From contig JACJYM010000007.1 in assembly GCA_020636155.1 (NCBI GenBank), positions 62,001 through 126,000 on the forward strand: DNA of 64,000 bases. Direction: 5' to 3'. Below are positions 52,425 through 61,903 of this stretch, piece after piece; positions within the stretch are counted from its first letter, which is position 1, and every line of letters begins with the position of its first letter. Source of the stretch: Lewinellaceae bacterium. Its GTDB lineage: Bacteria > Bacteroidota > Bacteroidia > Chitinophagales > Saprospiraceae. A program made the translations under genes and the position numbers. The notes under the pieces are model-generated. The model made no database searches and was not told where the DNA came from. It saw only the letters and a program-made list of their open reading frames with translations.

Positions 52425-54773
52425 TTAAAATTTAAGCTTTTCGTTTTTGTCCCATAGGCCCCATCTAGCACCGACGTCCCCTTCATGATGAATTTTCCAA
52501 GATTCGTCAAAAGACGAGAAATAAAAAATTTCAATTTGACTATCACTAGCCCACTTCATAGTATGGATAAAATATTGCATCGAATTTTCAGTCGAAGGTA
52601 CGGCTTCAAGTTCTGATTTTCCTTGACTTGGCCATCCTGTCTCTGTGATAATTATGGGTTTCCCATTAGTCGCTTTTCTCGTCACGGAGTACATTTCTTG
52701 CAAATAACGTGAGGCTTGATTTATATTTATTCCTTCCCAAAACGGATAGCAGTTTATAAGGATGACATCACAAGCATCAACCAATTGAGGTCGTTCACAA
52801 TATTGGTAATATGCATCCACATAACCTACGGGTGTATTTGGCAGTTCTTTTTTAACCCTACTGATATAGCCGATGATTTGGCTTTCAGTCAGTTCGCCAC
52901 GCAAGAGTGCTTCATTGCCGACTACGGCAATATCGACAAAACCCTGCTTCCCGAGTTGTATCAGCATCTCAATCTCGCGATTATTTTGTTCTAGATCATG
53001 ACTTACCCAAGCCCCCACCATGGTGTTTTTGTGATACTTACGTGCAATTATCGGAATCTCCTCATTCCCGTTGAGACAAGAAAAAGACCTTATCCATTGA
53101 GTATAAGGTGCTATGACTTGCATTCTCCTGTCTATTTGAGCCTTCGTCACGAAATCTTCAACATTTTGCCCTTCGGTATATGGACTGAAACAGATGCCAT
53201 GAATACCTTGAGTTAATAATTTTTGAAAATCAGCCTTTAATTCTAAATGACTAAGCTGTGTTGAATCATCTAGTATATCATCCATAAAATTCAAATCACC
53301 GGACAGTGACGACAATCTTTTACCACCAACATAAGCTGATGAATTGTTTAATTTTCTTTGATCTAATACGGACCTAACTTCTTTGGCTGTCTCTTCGGTT
53401 ACGGAATAATCCCTCATGACGTACATCGCAATGAGGGTTCCCAGTATAGGTAATCCTGAGAAAAAAGCTCTCAATCCGATGATGGCGCTTTCTTGTTCGG
53501 TGGTAGGAACTCCTTCCTTAAATCCTACAAATGACAAAATGAATCCACTCAAGGCACCGGCTATGGCAAAACCAAATTTCACCATCCACCAATAAATAGC
53601 ACCAAAAATCCCTTCTCGTCTTTTGCCTGTATTAAGTTCGTCAATATCTATCACATCAGAAGTCATGGACATCATCAAGGTAAAGAGGCTGCCTATACCA
53701 AATGAGAAAAATGGCAATGCAAAAATAAACATGTATGGCTTACCTGGAATCATCAAAAACCAAAGCATAATATAACCAATAATCGAAATCCCTTGAGACC
53801 ATAGGAATGCTCTTTTTTTGCCTAATTTGCGGGACATCCAAGTCACAATGGGTATCACGATAAACGTGGTAGAGAGGGCTCCTAAAGAACCAAACAACGT
53901 AGGCCAATACCCAGAATTAGCGGCATTCGTATCACCGTTGAACAATTGGTACACGATGACAAAAAATGTGAAAGAGGCCACCGTATTAAAAGCATTGAAA
54001 ATCAGGAATGTGGCAATGCATAATTTTCTAAATGGCTTTATTTTCAAGGCTTCTTTAAAACCTAAAATGATTTCATCAAAGCTGCCTCTCATATTCTTGA
54101 ACGTTAATTCAGAATAATTTTCGTTCAATGTAGACTTACTCTCAATGAATATCGCCGGGATGATTGCTACGACCATAAGTGCAGCACCGACCCATATTGC
54201 AAGCGTTCTCGTTGCACTTTCGGCCGTGTCAAACCAGCCATCGTCGCCATTAGAATACATAATCACCCAAAACCAAGGAGCTATCACCCAAGCCCACTGC
54301 CCTATCCACTGAGCAATGGCCATGATGCTCGTCCTTTCATGAAAATCATTGCTCATCTCGTAGCCCATTGCCACATACGGAACACTAAAAATGGTCAGTC
54401 CGAGGTAAAATACGAACGACATTATCATAAAATAGACAAAGTTGTAACTGATAGAATTTTCAGCATACAATTGCCACATAAACATAAATGCGATGCTCAT
54501 AATGATGGCACCTACAAATACATACTGCCTTCTTCTACCCCACTTTGATTTCGTATTATCAGAAATGAATCCCATGATAGGATCCGTAAAAGAGTCAAAA
54601 ATTCGCGGAAAAAAGTAAATAATCCCCCACATCCAGCCCGGAAAGCCCAGATTCTGCACCAATACGACCATGAAAATTCCCAAGACGGCTGGAAACATTT
54701 GATTGGCTAACATTCCTAACCCAAAGGCGATCTTTTGCCCCATGGAAACCGTATTTGTTGATTTTGATGTCAT
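52425..54773 (-). CDS. Sugar:cation symporter (GPH-type MFS) fused to a GH17 domain
   Basis: 782 residues. Residues 1-455 form a 12-helix transporter of the glycoside-pentoside-hexuronide type, with FTDPIMGFISDNTKSKWGRR after helix 2 and DVIDIDELNTGKRREGIF after helix 10. A linker of about 55 residues leads to a complete GH17 domain (about 511-782) with E621 (AVVGNEALL) and E711 (ITETGWPS). GPH carriers keep both termini in the cytoplasm, so the hydrolase domain faces the cytoplasm. The start overlaps the GH30 stop by four bases. The fusion is within one uninterrupted frame, so it is not an artefact of a missed stop. The inferred role is import of beta-glucan oligosaccharides coupled to their hydrolysis. 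Confidence 0.93.
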   Translation of the reverse strand: MTSKSTNTVSMGQKIAFGLGMLANQMFPAVLGIFMVVLVQNLGFPGWMWGIIYFFPRIFDSFTDPIMGFISDNTKSKWGRRRQYVFVGAIIMSIAFMFMWQLYAENSISYNFVYFMIMSFVFYLGLTIFSVPYVAMGYEMSNDFHERTSIMAIAQWIGQWAWVIAPWFWVIMYSNGDDGWFDTAESATRTLAIWVGAALMVVAIIPAIFIESKSTLNENYSELTFKNMRGSFDEIILGFKEALKIKPFRKLCIATFLIFNAFNTVASFTFFVIVYQLFNGDTNAANSGYWPTLFGSLGALSTTFIVIPIVTWMSRKLGKKRAFLWSQGISIIGYIMLWFLMIPGKPYMFIFALPFFSFGIGSLFTLMMSMTSDVIDIDELNTGKRREGIFGAIYWWMVKFGFAIAGALSGFILSFVGFKEGVPTTEQESAIIGLRAFFSGLPILGTLIAMYVMRDYSVTEETAKEVRSVLDQRKLNNSSAYVGGKRLSSLSGDLNFMDDILDDSTQLSHLELKADFQKLLTQGIHGICFSPYTEGQNVEDFVTKAQIDRRMQVIAPYTQWIRSFSCLNGNEEIPIIARKYHKNTMVGAWVSHDLEQNNREIEMLIQLGKQGFVDIAVVGNEALLRGELTESQIIGYISRVKKELPNTPVGYVDAYYQYCERPQLVDACDVILINCYPFWEGININQASRYLQEMYSVTRKATNGKPIIITETGWPSQGKSELEAVPSTENSMQYFIHTMKWASDSQIEIFYFSSFDESWKIHHEGDVGARWGLWDKNEKLKF

Positions 54774-56275
54774 AGTGAAACGTTCATGTTAGAAAATATT
54801 ATGGTCTGAATGGCATGAGGGCTTATCGTCACAGATGTTGATTTATCGTAGATATTGAGAATTAATTCCTGAGGATAATCCTGTTCATTGAGTACGACGA
54901 TGGCTAAGCTTTGGTCGGGATTAATCACGGCCGTTGCCATAATTTTATCCGTATTTGTATCAACTTTAATGACTTTGGATTCTGGTCTGATGTACTTACT
55001 AAAATGTGACATGACATAATACAAGGGAGTAAAATAAACCTCATCCAAATCAATATCAACGATGACTGGTGCAGTACACCAATTCTTAAACCAATTGGGG
55101 CCTCCCTGTCGGTCTAGAATTAAATTCCAATCTATCCAGCCATCTACCCAATTATTTAGACAGCCAATCATATCTTTTGCATATCTGAAAGTTGGGGTGT
55201 ATTTTGGATGAAGGTGTTTCTCACTTTCGCTAGCCCAATCCCAGCCCCAGTCTGTAGCTTCTTCACTCCAATACCACACATCGTCTTTCCAATGCGGTAT
55301 TTCTGCATCGATACATCCCTCCGTTTCTATCAGATACTTGTCAGGTGCTTTGGCATGAGCAAATTGCAGTGCATCTTCGAATACTTCTTGAGTACTGGCA
55401 TACCAATGAATAGCGGTGCCGGAAAAATATTTAGAAACTTCCGGACTTTCATACATTGCATTGACCCATTCCTTGAGGTGGTCGCGGTTCTGATCATAGC
55501 CTAATATTTTTATGTCGCTCAGTCCGTCTTTTTCAAGTTGAGGCCCTAGATATTGAGTTACAAATCTTGTCATCTCATCCGGTGTATAATGCATACTTTC
55601 CCAGTTATTTCCATTGCCTAGGGGTTCGTTTTCAACTGTAATTCCCCACACATTAAGACCTTCCTGGCGATATGACTGAATATATTTTGAAAAATACAAG
55701 GCCCAAGTGTCATAATATCGTGGAAGTAATCGACCTCCAATCCATGAATTGTTATCCTTCATCCAGGGCGGTGCAGTCCAAGGTGATGAAATGATTTTAA
55801 AGCCATCAGTAGAAACTTGCTGGGCTCTCTGAATCATTGGAATCAAGTATTCCTTATCATGTGAAATATCAAAACTGGTAAGTAGTGAATCACCTGGAAC
55901 CTTGGCATAAGCATAGTGGTTCAGAGAGAAATCACAGGAGTTGATATGGGTTCGAGTTAAGGAATATTTTGCTCCATTATCACCGAAATAAGCTTCTAGT
56001 ATTTTGCTTTGATTTTCTAGGCTTAAATTTTTGAACAAATAGGCTGACGATTCTGTGAATGACCCACCTATTCCTGTGATGGTTTGAAATTGTGTTTCGG
56101 GATTTATATTGATGACCACCTTATTTTTGCAAGGTATAAAGGATTGAATCGGTTTCAATTTATTTCCAGAAGATGAGGTTTCATATACTTTGACATCAAG
56201 TTTATCTGAATTCATGTTAAAACTCATAATCAATACAATTACTATTGCGATTAGGAAATAAACTGATTTTTTCAT
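54770..56275 (-). CDS. GH30 family glycoside hydrolase
   Basis: 501 residues. An N-terminal hydrophobic segment (SVYFLIAIVIVLIMSFNM) is a signal or membrane anchor without a lipobox. GH30 signatures: QTITGIGGSFTESSA, SSPWTAPPWMK, acid/base E217 in TVENEPLGNG, nucleophile E319 in YLIETEGC. In laminarin loci GH30 enzymes usually remove beta-1,6-linked glucose branches; the exact linkage here is inferred from context. It overlaps both neighbours by ATGA, a tight operon. Confidence 0.9.
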   Translation of the reverse strand: MKKSVYFLIAIVIVLIMSFNMNSDKLDVKVYETSSSGNKLKPIQSFIPCKNKVVININPETQFQTITGIGGSFTESSAYLFKNLSLENQSKILEAYFGDNGAKYSLTRTHINSCDFSLNHYAYAKVPGDSLLTSFDISHDKEYLIPMIQRAQQVSTDGFKIISSPWTAPPWMKDNNSWIGGRLLPRYYDTWALYFSKYIQSYRQEGLNVWGITVENEPLGNGNNWESMHYTPDEMTRFVTQYLGPQLEKDGLSDIKILGYDQNRDHLKEWVNAMYESPEVSKYFSGTAIHWYASTQEVFEDALQFAHAKAPDKYLIETEGCIDAEIPHWKDDVWYWSEEATDWGWDWASESEKHLHPKYTPTFRYAKDMIGCLNNWVDGWIDWNLILDRQGGPNWFKNWCTAPVIVDIDLDEVYFTPLYYVMSHFSKYIRPESKVIKVDTNTDKIMATAVINPDQSLAIVVLNEQDYPQELILNIYDKSTSVTISPHAIQTIIFSNMNVSL

Positions 56276-57579
56276 TCCACAGGCACTTTTTCTTGGATTA
56301 TAGATTTGGGTACTTGCACCGAATTCATTAATTTATCAAAATTCCCATCATAGGTTTTTTCGACAAGTTTTCCATCTCTTCCGAGATTTTGAAAAATAGA
56401 CTCGTCCACTAAATTCCAAAGCACATATTTCGCCTTGCCATCTACTGTAAAGAGCCCAAAATGGTTTTCAGAACCATTCGGGTTTCCGGCATCTTTCCAC
56501 ACCTCGTCGAATGCTTCAAAGAAGAAACAAGCAATCCCTTCTTTTTTTGTCCAATCCAAAATATTTTGATAGTAAAGTGACTGTTTATACTCATCACATG
56601 CATATGACCCTTCGCTTCCATAAAACCCATCGGAAGCACTGGCCCATCCGGTCTCCCCTATGTGAATCGGAATGTCCTTTTTAATATTATCGGCATATTT
56701 TTTTACGGCTTTAAATTGCATTTTGGCATATTCAGTTGCTCTATGCATCGCCGCATTGATTTTTTGCTCTTTGGACAAATTGTTTTCTTCCGGTAATATT
56801 CCCCAAAAATCGGGATTGTAATGGGTGTCATGCATGGGATAGGTATGCATCGAGATATAATCTACTGACTGGATTAATTCTTCAAGGTCTCTATTATGAT
56901 AATCGGATGTGCCGCCACCCCATGAGGCAAAGTTATCGGAGCTCGTTATTAAGATATCACTCGGTAACTTTCCATTCGACTTAAGTGATTGAAGGTGTTT
57001 GACCCATTTTAAAATGACCGATGAAGGAACATAATAGGCTTCTGCCCATTTGACCATGGCTTCATTGCCTACAGCGATGATTTTTACAATATCCGGATAT
57101 TGATTCGCCAGTTGGATTGCTCGCTCGATTTCATATTGATTTTCGGGACTTTCCACTTCATGGTCGGGTGCCAGATCTGTCCACGCATTTTTACAGTCAA
57201 TCCATACACCCAGCATAACGTACATTTCAAAATTTGGGTCATCCAGTTTTAGTTCATGTATAGCCTTCAAGACGGTGGAAGCATGCAGTAACTTTACATT
57301 ATAGGTTCTGACAAACTTAATACCCATTGCGGCAAGCAGTTTCATGTCTTCTTTTATATCCTGCACAGACGGTTGAATATCGCGGGTTGTGTTTCTATAT
57401 CCACCATAAGAAATTGCCAAATATGAAGGATTCGATAACATTTCTAAAGTTGTCATATTAGCTCGTTCCATGCTACTCTTAGTAGTACAATTTTCAAAAA
57501 CAAACGCAATCATAAATAGCACTCCAACCCTCAAAAACTTGAGAATAAATTCAGGTCGAGTTAGGTGCTTTCTGATCAT
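56272..57579 (-). CDS. GH17 family beta-1,3-glucanase-like, envelope-located
   Basis: 435 residues. The N-terminal hydrophobic VGVLFMIAFVFENC suggests a lipoprotein signal with a weak lipobox. GH17 motifs: AISYGGYRNTTRDIQ, acid/base Glu in IIAVGNEAMVKW, MHTYPMHDTHYNP, nucleophile Glu in HIGETGWASASDG, and FFFEAFDEVWKD. It diverges from the two cytoplasmic GH17 domains of this operon, so the enzymes probably act on different chain lengths in different compartments. It starts 1 bp after the GH149-like gene stops. Confidence 0.87.
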   Translation of the reverse strand: MIRKHLTRPEFILKFLRVGVLFMIAFVFENCTTKSSMERANMTTLEMLSNPSYLAISYGGYRNTTRDIQPSVQDIKEDMKLLAAMGIKFVRTYNVKLLHASTVLKAIHELKLDDPNFEMYVMLGVWIDCKNAWTDLAPDHEVESPENQYEIERAIQLANQYPDIVKIIAVGNEAMVKWAEAYYVPSSVILKWVKHLQSLKSNGKLPSDILITSSDNFASWGGGTSDYHNRDLEELIQSVDYISMHTYPMHDTHYNPDFWGILPEENNLSKEQKINAAMHRATEYAKMQFKAVKKYADNIKKDIPIHIGETGWASASDGFYGSEGSYACDEYKQSLYYQNILDWTKKEGIACFFFEAFDEVWKDAGNPNGSENHFGLFTVDGKAKYVLWNLVDESIFQNLGRDGKLVEKTYDGNFDKLMNSVQVPKSIIQEKVPVE

Positions 57580-57580
57580 C

Positions 57581-60500
57581 TTATTTCAAAATATTTTTAT
57601 CCACTGTTACTTCAATCCGTTCAATCTTCCCATTTCTTGCAAACACATTTTTACTCAGTTCTTTGTCAAGCATATTGCTTTCAATCTCCGAAGATTGGCC
57701 ATCAGAGAAATAAACTCTTATCTTACTTTGTTCACCTTGTATGTATTGAATGGGTACTTGACAATAAGTAAATCCAAGATTATTTTGTCTTAGTTTTAGC
57801 GATTTTTCATCGCCATTGGTGTCAATGTAATTGAAAACACAATCATCTTCTAAAAACTCTTCTTCTCGTAATAATACCGGATTGAAGCCTAAGCATCCAT
57901 TATTTGTGACAATCCCTAATTCACCAAAACGACTTATAATATCTTCTTTCACTTGACCTGTCATACCCGGCTGCTGAACCCCCTTATTCGCAGGAGTATG
58001 CGAGTATGGGTCGGTGGGAAATGCTCCATATAACTCAGGTGCCTTATGAACACCGAGTCCTTCACTTATTTCATAATAATGATTAACGAGTCTATCAATA
58101 GTTTCTTGAGAACTACCATTATTGATTGCCTGTAGGCAGCACTCTTGAGTGGCAAGCAACAACTTCGAAACCATGTGCCAATAGATTGACCCCAATCCTT
58201 CGTATCCAAAAAATGTTCCCGATCGACCCGTAAATGCCTTATGATTGAATACTGATTCGTAGATATTGAAGATTGCTTGAATTTCGTGATCAGGTACCTC
58301 AGAATAAATGTCTTCATCCAGAAGCATCAATGCTTGCTTTAGGTCTGAAACATTTCGAAAAGAGCTATGAAAATGATATTTCCCAAATATGTCCTTTTTC
58401 ACTAAGGATGAATCTCCATTAGCGAGTAATTTTTTCAATAATTCTGATGCTTCAAATTTATCTTCTGGGATGGTATTTTTTTCTAGGAAGCCGGGCAGCT
58501 CTTTGTCAGGATATAAAATATAAGAGTCTTGATCAGCTCTATACAAGTTTGATTTTTTTAGAGCATCAAGCACTTCTAAGTTTTCTTTAGCAGATAAATA
58601 CCCAGAACTCAAAACAGCGACTTGCCCTTCAAGCATTTCGCTGAGATTAGAGATACTCATGCCATTCTCACCGATTGAGAGCAAATTATATGCATGAAAT
58701 AAACCATCTTGTCTTTTGTTGACAGAGATGGAATAGTCTATGTGTTTTAAAACTATCGCAAAAAATGCTAGAATTTCAGCGAGATAAATGGCGGTCTTTT
58801 CACCTGTAAAAGATTTGGAATATATTTGTGTCCTATAGTGGGATGCTGCCATTCCTAATGCATCGACCATCGCTTTCCTCGAAACATCTGTGAATCCCGC
58901 TTGGGCAATTGTCAGATGATTTTCAAATACTTTTTTTATCTCAAAATAATATTCGGCAAGTTCTACGGAAATATTCACAGATTTTGAAGTGCCCTCCATT
59001 AGATTAATGAAAAAGCTCAGGTATCGACGAATATAATATAACGTCACCATGGAGATACCATTACCGACTAAGGCATTGTTAGCATCATTCCATTCGGGAC
59101 GTTGGGTGTTCATCCAGACACCTCCCTCAGGAATGTAATTAGAAAGTTTTGCCAGCAATGTTGCCAATGATTTTTCGATAAAATTTACTCGACACACTGA
59201 GTATGATGCATTTTGTAATAATGCTCCATCTGCTCCGATTTCTGTCACCGCTTTCCTAATGTCTATATCCGCATTCTCATCAAATTCTATGGTGTCCTTA
59301 GGATTGGTTAAAATTTCTTGATAGGGTTTTATTTTGTAAGGGACATTGGCATAGACGAAAAGGTTTTGATTAAAATACGAGGACAGCTTTCCTGGTTGGT
59401 ATTTTTCTATGAATTCTAAGAATTTTAATAAGTAAATAATCTGATGGTCTCCCCAGTATCCAATGTATGACCACGGGTCGTCCGGCTCTATCGTTTCCCA
59501 ATCGAATCCTCCTTTGGTAACTCTATAAGGATTGTATCCATCGAAGGTACTTGCATTGAGAAATCTAAATATCATGGCTTCGATAAAGTCTGGAAATGAG
59601 TGTACCAATGCTTCCCAATTCTGGAATATGTCTCTCCAATTCCCCTCGTAATCCAACACCTTGCTTCCATCAATTTCGTTAATAGTGTTAATGGAAAATT
59701 TATTCCAAGGCCGACTTGGATCTCCGTGCCTTCTACTGAATTTCAAGGGCATATATTCATTCATCAATCGGTTTAAGTCATAATCTGCTTTGTTTTTTAA
59801 TGCCTCTTGAAGTGAATATAAATCAAGCTTTATTGGCAGATTTTTAATAAATTCATATTCCCTTTCCCATAGAGATTTGTTGGCATTTTTTAAATATGAT
59901 ATTAAGTCTTGTTTGTCAATGTTATAATTATCATCAAAGATTCCTCCACGCATATTGTTAAATAATACATTGGTATAATGTCTTGAATCCTTTAGCTTAT
60001 CTTGTGTGCATTGCAAGGCATCTGCAGAAGCATTAAGCTTAATGAGTTTTAAAGTGCCCAGCTCGATATCCTTCTCTACCTCTTCGGGAATATGGCTATT
60101 GTTACTTAGCAAATGTTGAAGTAATGCAATGCCATTGTGGTCTTGGTGAACATCAGCGACTATAGACCATTTCTTGCTCTCATAAGCATTTAATATTATT
60201 GAAGAATTTATAAAATAAGCCCCAACTTCCCCCTTTACATCCTTTTCTTCTACTATCAGCTTCCAATTTCTGAAAGCATCCAATTGCCTTGAGGATAATA
60301 AATACTTAGGATGAGACAATCCAAAAGACCAAACAATATTGGCACTGAGGGCTTCACTCGGTTCTGCCTTATCAACGATAATGGCACTGAGAGCGAATAT
60401 ACCGATACCGGTTTTCACATCCAATTCGCTTCTCCTATAGGCATTGACTAAATTACTTGCATTATTTTGCAAATCGCTGGGCACTCCACTTGGGAGTATA

Positions 60501-61027
60501 TCCTGAATACCATCTAGAACCTCAATTTTTACTTCATCATCAGATATATTAAGAATTTCTGAATGTCTCACAAATCCAAATTGATTGCTATTGCACCATT
60601 TGTATCTAAAAATAAGATTCAGCTTGCGGTTGATTTCTTCAAAAATAATTTTATTCCCAAATTTTGATTTGTAAAGATTTCTGGTAAAATCGTATCCAAT
60701 ATCATGTCTAATAGAAAATGGCTCCCAGACATATTTTTCTGAATTTCGATAAACTTGAAATATGCTTTTACTTCCTGTAAATTCGTTATTAAATGTAATT
60801 TTATCATCCGTGTAATATGGAAAAAGTGCATACTCCGCATTCTTACGTCCTGCCGTGATGCCTCCATTACTGGAGATAAACATCCAATGATTGCTATCAC
60901 TGACGATGCTCATAAAAAATGGCCTTAACGATTGAACATTCTGAATTTTGAAATATATTTCATCATCAAAATATGTCTGTTCGAGAGAACCTTTTTCAAT
61001 ATTTGCCTTTACTTCGTCAATCATCAT
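57581..61027 (-). CDS. Beta-1,3-glucan phosphorylase-like (GH149/GH94-related)
   Basis: 1148 residues, no signal peptide. The segment GGVWMNTQRPEWNDANNALVG holds the likely catalytic Asp in the WND motif shared with GH94-type inverting phosphorylases. The N-terminal part (SNGGITAGRKNAEYALFPYY, TRNLYKSKFGNK) resembles their beta-sandwich, and GGFDWETIEPDDPWSYIGYW and YGAFPTDPYSHTPANKGVQQ are further conserved-looking segments. The length and the laminarin context favour GH149, which phosphorolyses beta-1,3-glucan to glucose-1-phosphate. The exact family needs a profile search. It is 47 bp downstream of the GH16 gene. Confidence 0.72.
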   Translation of the reverse strand: MMIDEVKANIEKGSLEQTYFDDEIYFKIQNVQSLRPFFMSIVSDSNHWMFISSNGGITAGRKNAEYALFPYYTDDKITFNNEFTGSKSIFQVYRNSEKYVWEPFSIRHDIGYDFTRNLYKSKFGNKIIFEEINRKLNLIFRYKWCNSNQFGFVRHSEILNISDDEVKIEVLDGIQDILPSGVPSDLQNNASNLVNAYRRSELDVKTGIGIFALSAIIVDKAEPSEALSANIVWSFGLSHPKYLLSSRQLDAFRNWKLIVEEKDVKGEVGAYFINSSIILNAYESKKWSIVADVHQDHNGIALLQHLLSNNSHIPEEVEKDIELGTLKLIKLNASADALQCTQDKLKDSRHYTNVLFNNMRGGIFDDNYNIDKQDLISYLKNANKSLWEREYEFIKNLPIKLDLYSLQEALKNKADYDLNRLMNEYMPLKFSRRHGDPSRPWNKFSINTINEIDGSKVLDYEGNWRDIFQNWEALVHSFPDFIEAMIFRFLNASTFDGYNPYRVTKGGFDWETIEPDDPWSYIGYWGDHQIIYLLKFLEFIEKYQPGKLSSYFNQNLFVYANVPYKIKPYQEILTNPKDTIEFDENADIDIRKAVTEIGADGALLQNASYSVCRVNFIEKSLATLLAKLSNYIPEGGVWMNTQRPEWNDANNALVGNGISMVTLYYIRRYLSFFINLMEGTSKSVNISVELAEYYFEIKKVFENHLTIAQAGFTDVSRKAMVDALGMAASHYRTQIYSKSFTGEKTAIYLAEILAFFAIVLKHIDYSISVNKRQDGLFHAYNLLSIGENGMSISNLSEMLEGQVAVLSSGYLSAKENLEVLDALKKSNLYRADQDSYILYPDKELPGFLEKNTIPEDKFEASELLKKLLANGDSSLVKKDIFGKYHFHSSFRNVSDLKQALMLLDEDIYSEVPDHEIQAIFNIYESVFNHKAFTGRSGTFFGYEGLGSIYWHMVSKLLLATQECCLQAINNGSSQETIDRLVNHYYEISEGLGVHKAPELYGAFPTDPYSHTPANKGVQQPGMTGQVKEDIISRFGELGIVTNNGCLGFNPVLLREEEFLEDDCVFNYIDTNGDEKSLKLRQNNLGFTYCQVPIQYIQGEQSKIRVYFSDGQSSEIESNMLDKELSKNVFARNGKIERIEVTVDKNILK

Positions 61028-61074
61028 TTTAAAATTACAAATTCAAAGATTAAAAGCTTTCTCTAGTTTTTAAA

Positions 61075-61890
61075 TCAATTGTAAACCCTTACATAATCTA
61101 CGACCATCTGCTGCGGAAAAGGAGTCTTGCTCGTAGGAAATCCTACATAATTGCCTCCAACTGCGACATTTAAAATAATGAAAAAATCGTGGTCAAACAC
61201 CCAATTCCCAGGTAAGTCTTGCGGTGTCAACTTTTGGTATAATGTATCATCCACATAAAATTCCAGGTAATCAATACCCCATTCGATGGCATAGATATGA
61301 TAATCAGTATCAAATCTACCATTTTCCAAACCGAATGATTTAGAAATCGCAGACCCTGATGAGTAATTTGGACCATGAACGGATCCATTCACCACATTGG
61401 GTATTTGCCCCCTGAGTTCCATAATGTCTATCTCTCCACATTGCGGCCAGAGTTTATCATCCAAATCTGCCCCTAATAACCAGAAAGAAGGCCAAATACC
61501 CGGACCGTAAGGGGTCTTAATTCTTGCTTCGAATCTTCCATAAGTTTGACTGAAATGACCTTTAGTATTGATACGACCTGAGGTGAAGGGCTGACCGCCG
61601 AAGTGCTCATTTCTCGCTGTGATGATAAGGTTTCCTTCGCCATCCATTGATAAATTTTCAGGATGGTCTGTGTAATACTGGTATTCTTGGTTACCCCACC
61701 CATCAGTTCCATTTCCTATGTCAATGTTCCATTTACTATCATCAGGTAATGTCCCTTTTTCTCCATTGAATTCATCGCTCCACGACAATGACCAATTCCT
61801 TTGCTCTAGATGCTGGCTATCATCCACATTGCAAGAAATAAGTAAAAGGATAATACTGAATATCGATGAAGAATATAATAATTTTTTCAT
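61075..61890 (-). CDS. GH16 laminarinase-type lipoprotein
   Basis: 271 residues from the ATG at 61890, which yields a lipobox (IILLLISC, Cys20). The GH16 catalytic motif is GEIDIMEL with nucleophile E153 and acid/base E158. WSDEFNGEKG, GNQEYQYYTDHPENL, TSGRINTKGHFSQTYGRFEA and PFPQQMVVDYVRVYN are typical of bacterial endo-beta-1,3-glucanases. It is probably anchored at the cell surface to start glucan cleavage. The upstream carbohydrate-binding gene ends 13 bp before it. Confidence 0.93.
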   Translation of the reverse strand: MKKLLYSSSIFSIILLLISCNVDDSQHLEQRNWSLSWSDEFNGEKGTLPDDSKWNIDIGNGTDGWGNQEYQYYTDHPENLSMDGEGNLIITARNEHFGGQPFTSGRINTKGHFSQTYGRFEARIKTPYGPGIWPSFWLLGADLDDKLWPQCGEIDIMELRGQIPNVVNGSVHGPNYSSGSAISKSFGLENGRFDTDYHIYAIEWGIDYLEFYVDDTLYQKLTPQDLPGNWVFDHDFFIILNVAVGGNYVGFPTSKTPFPQQMVVDYVRVYN

Positions 61891-61903
61891 GATCAATGAT
61901 TTA

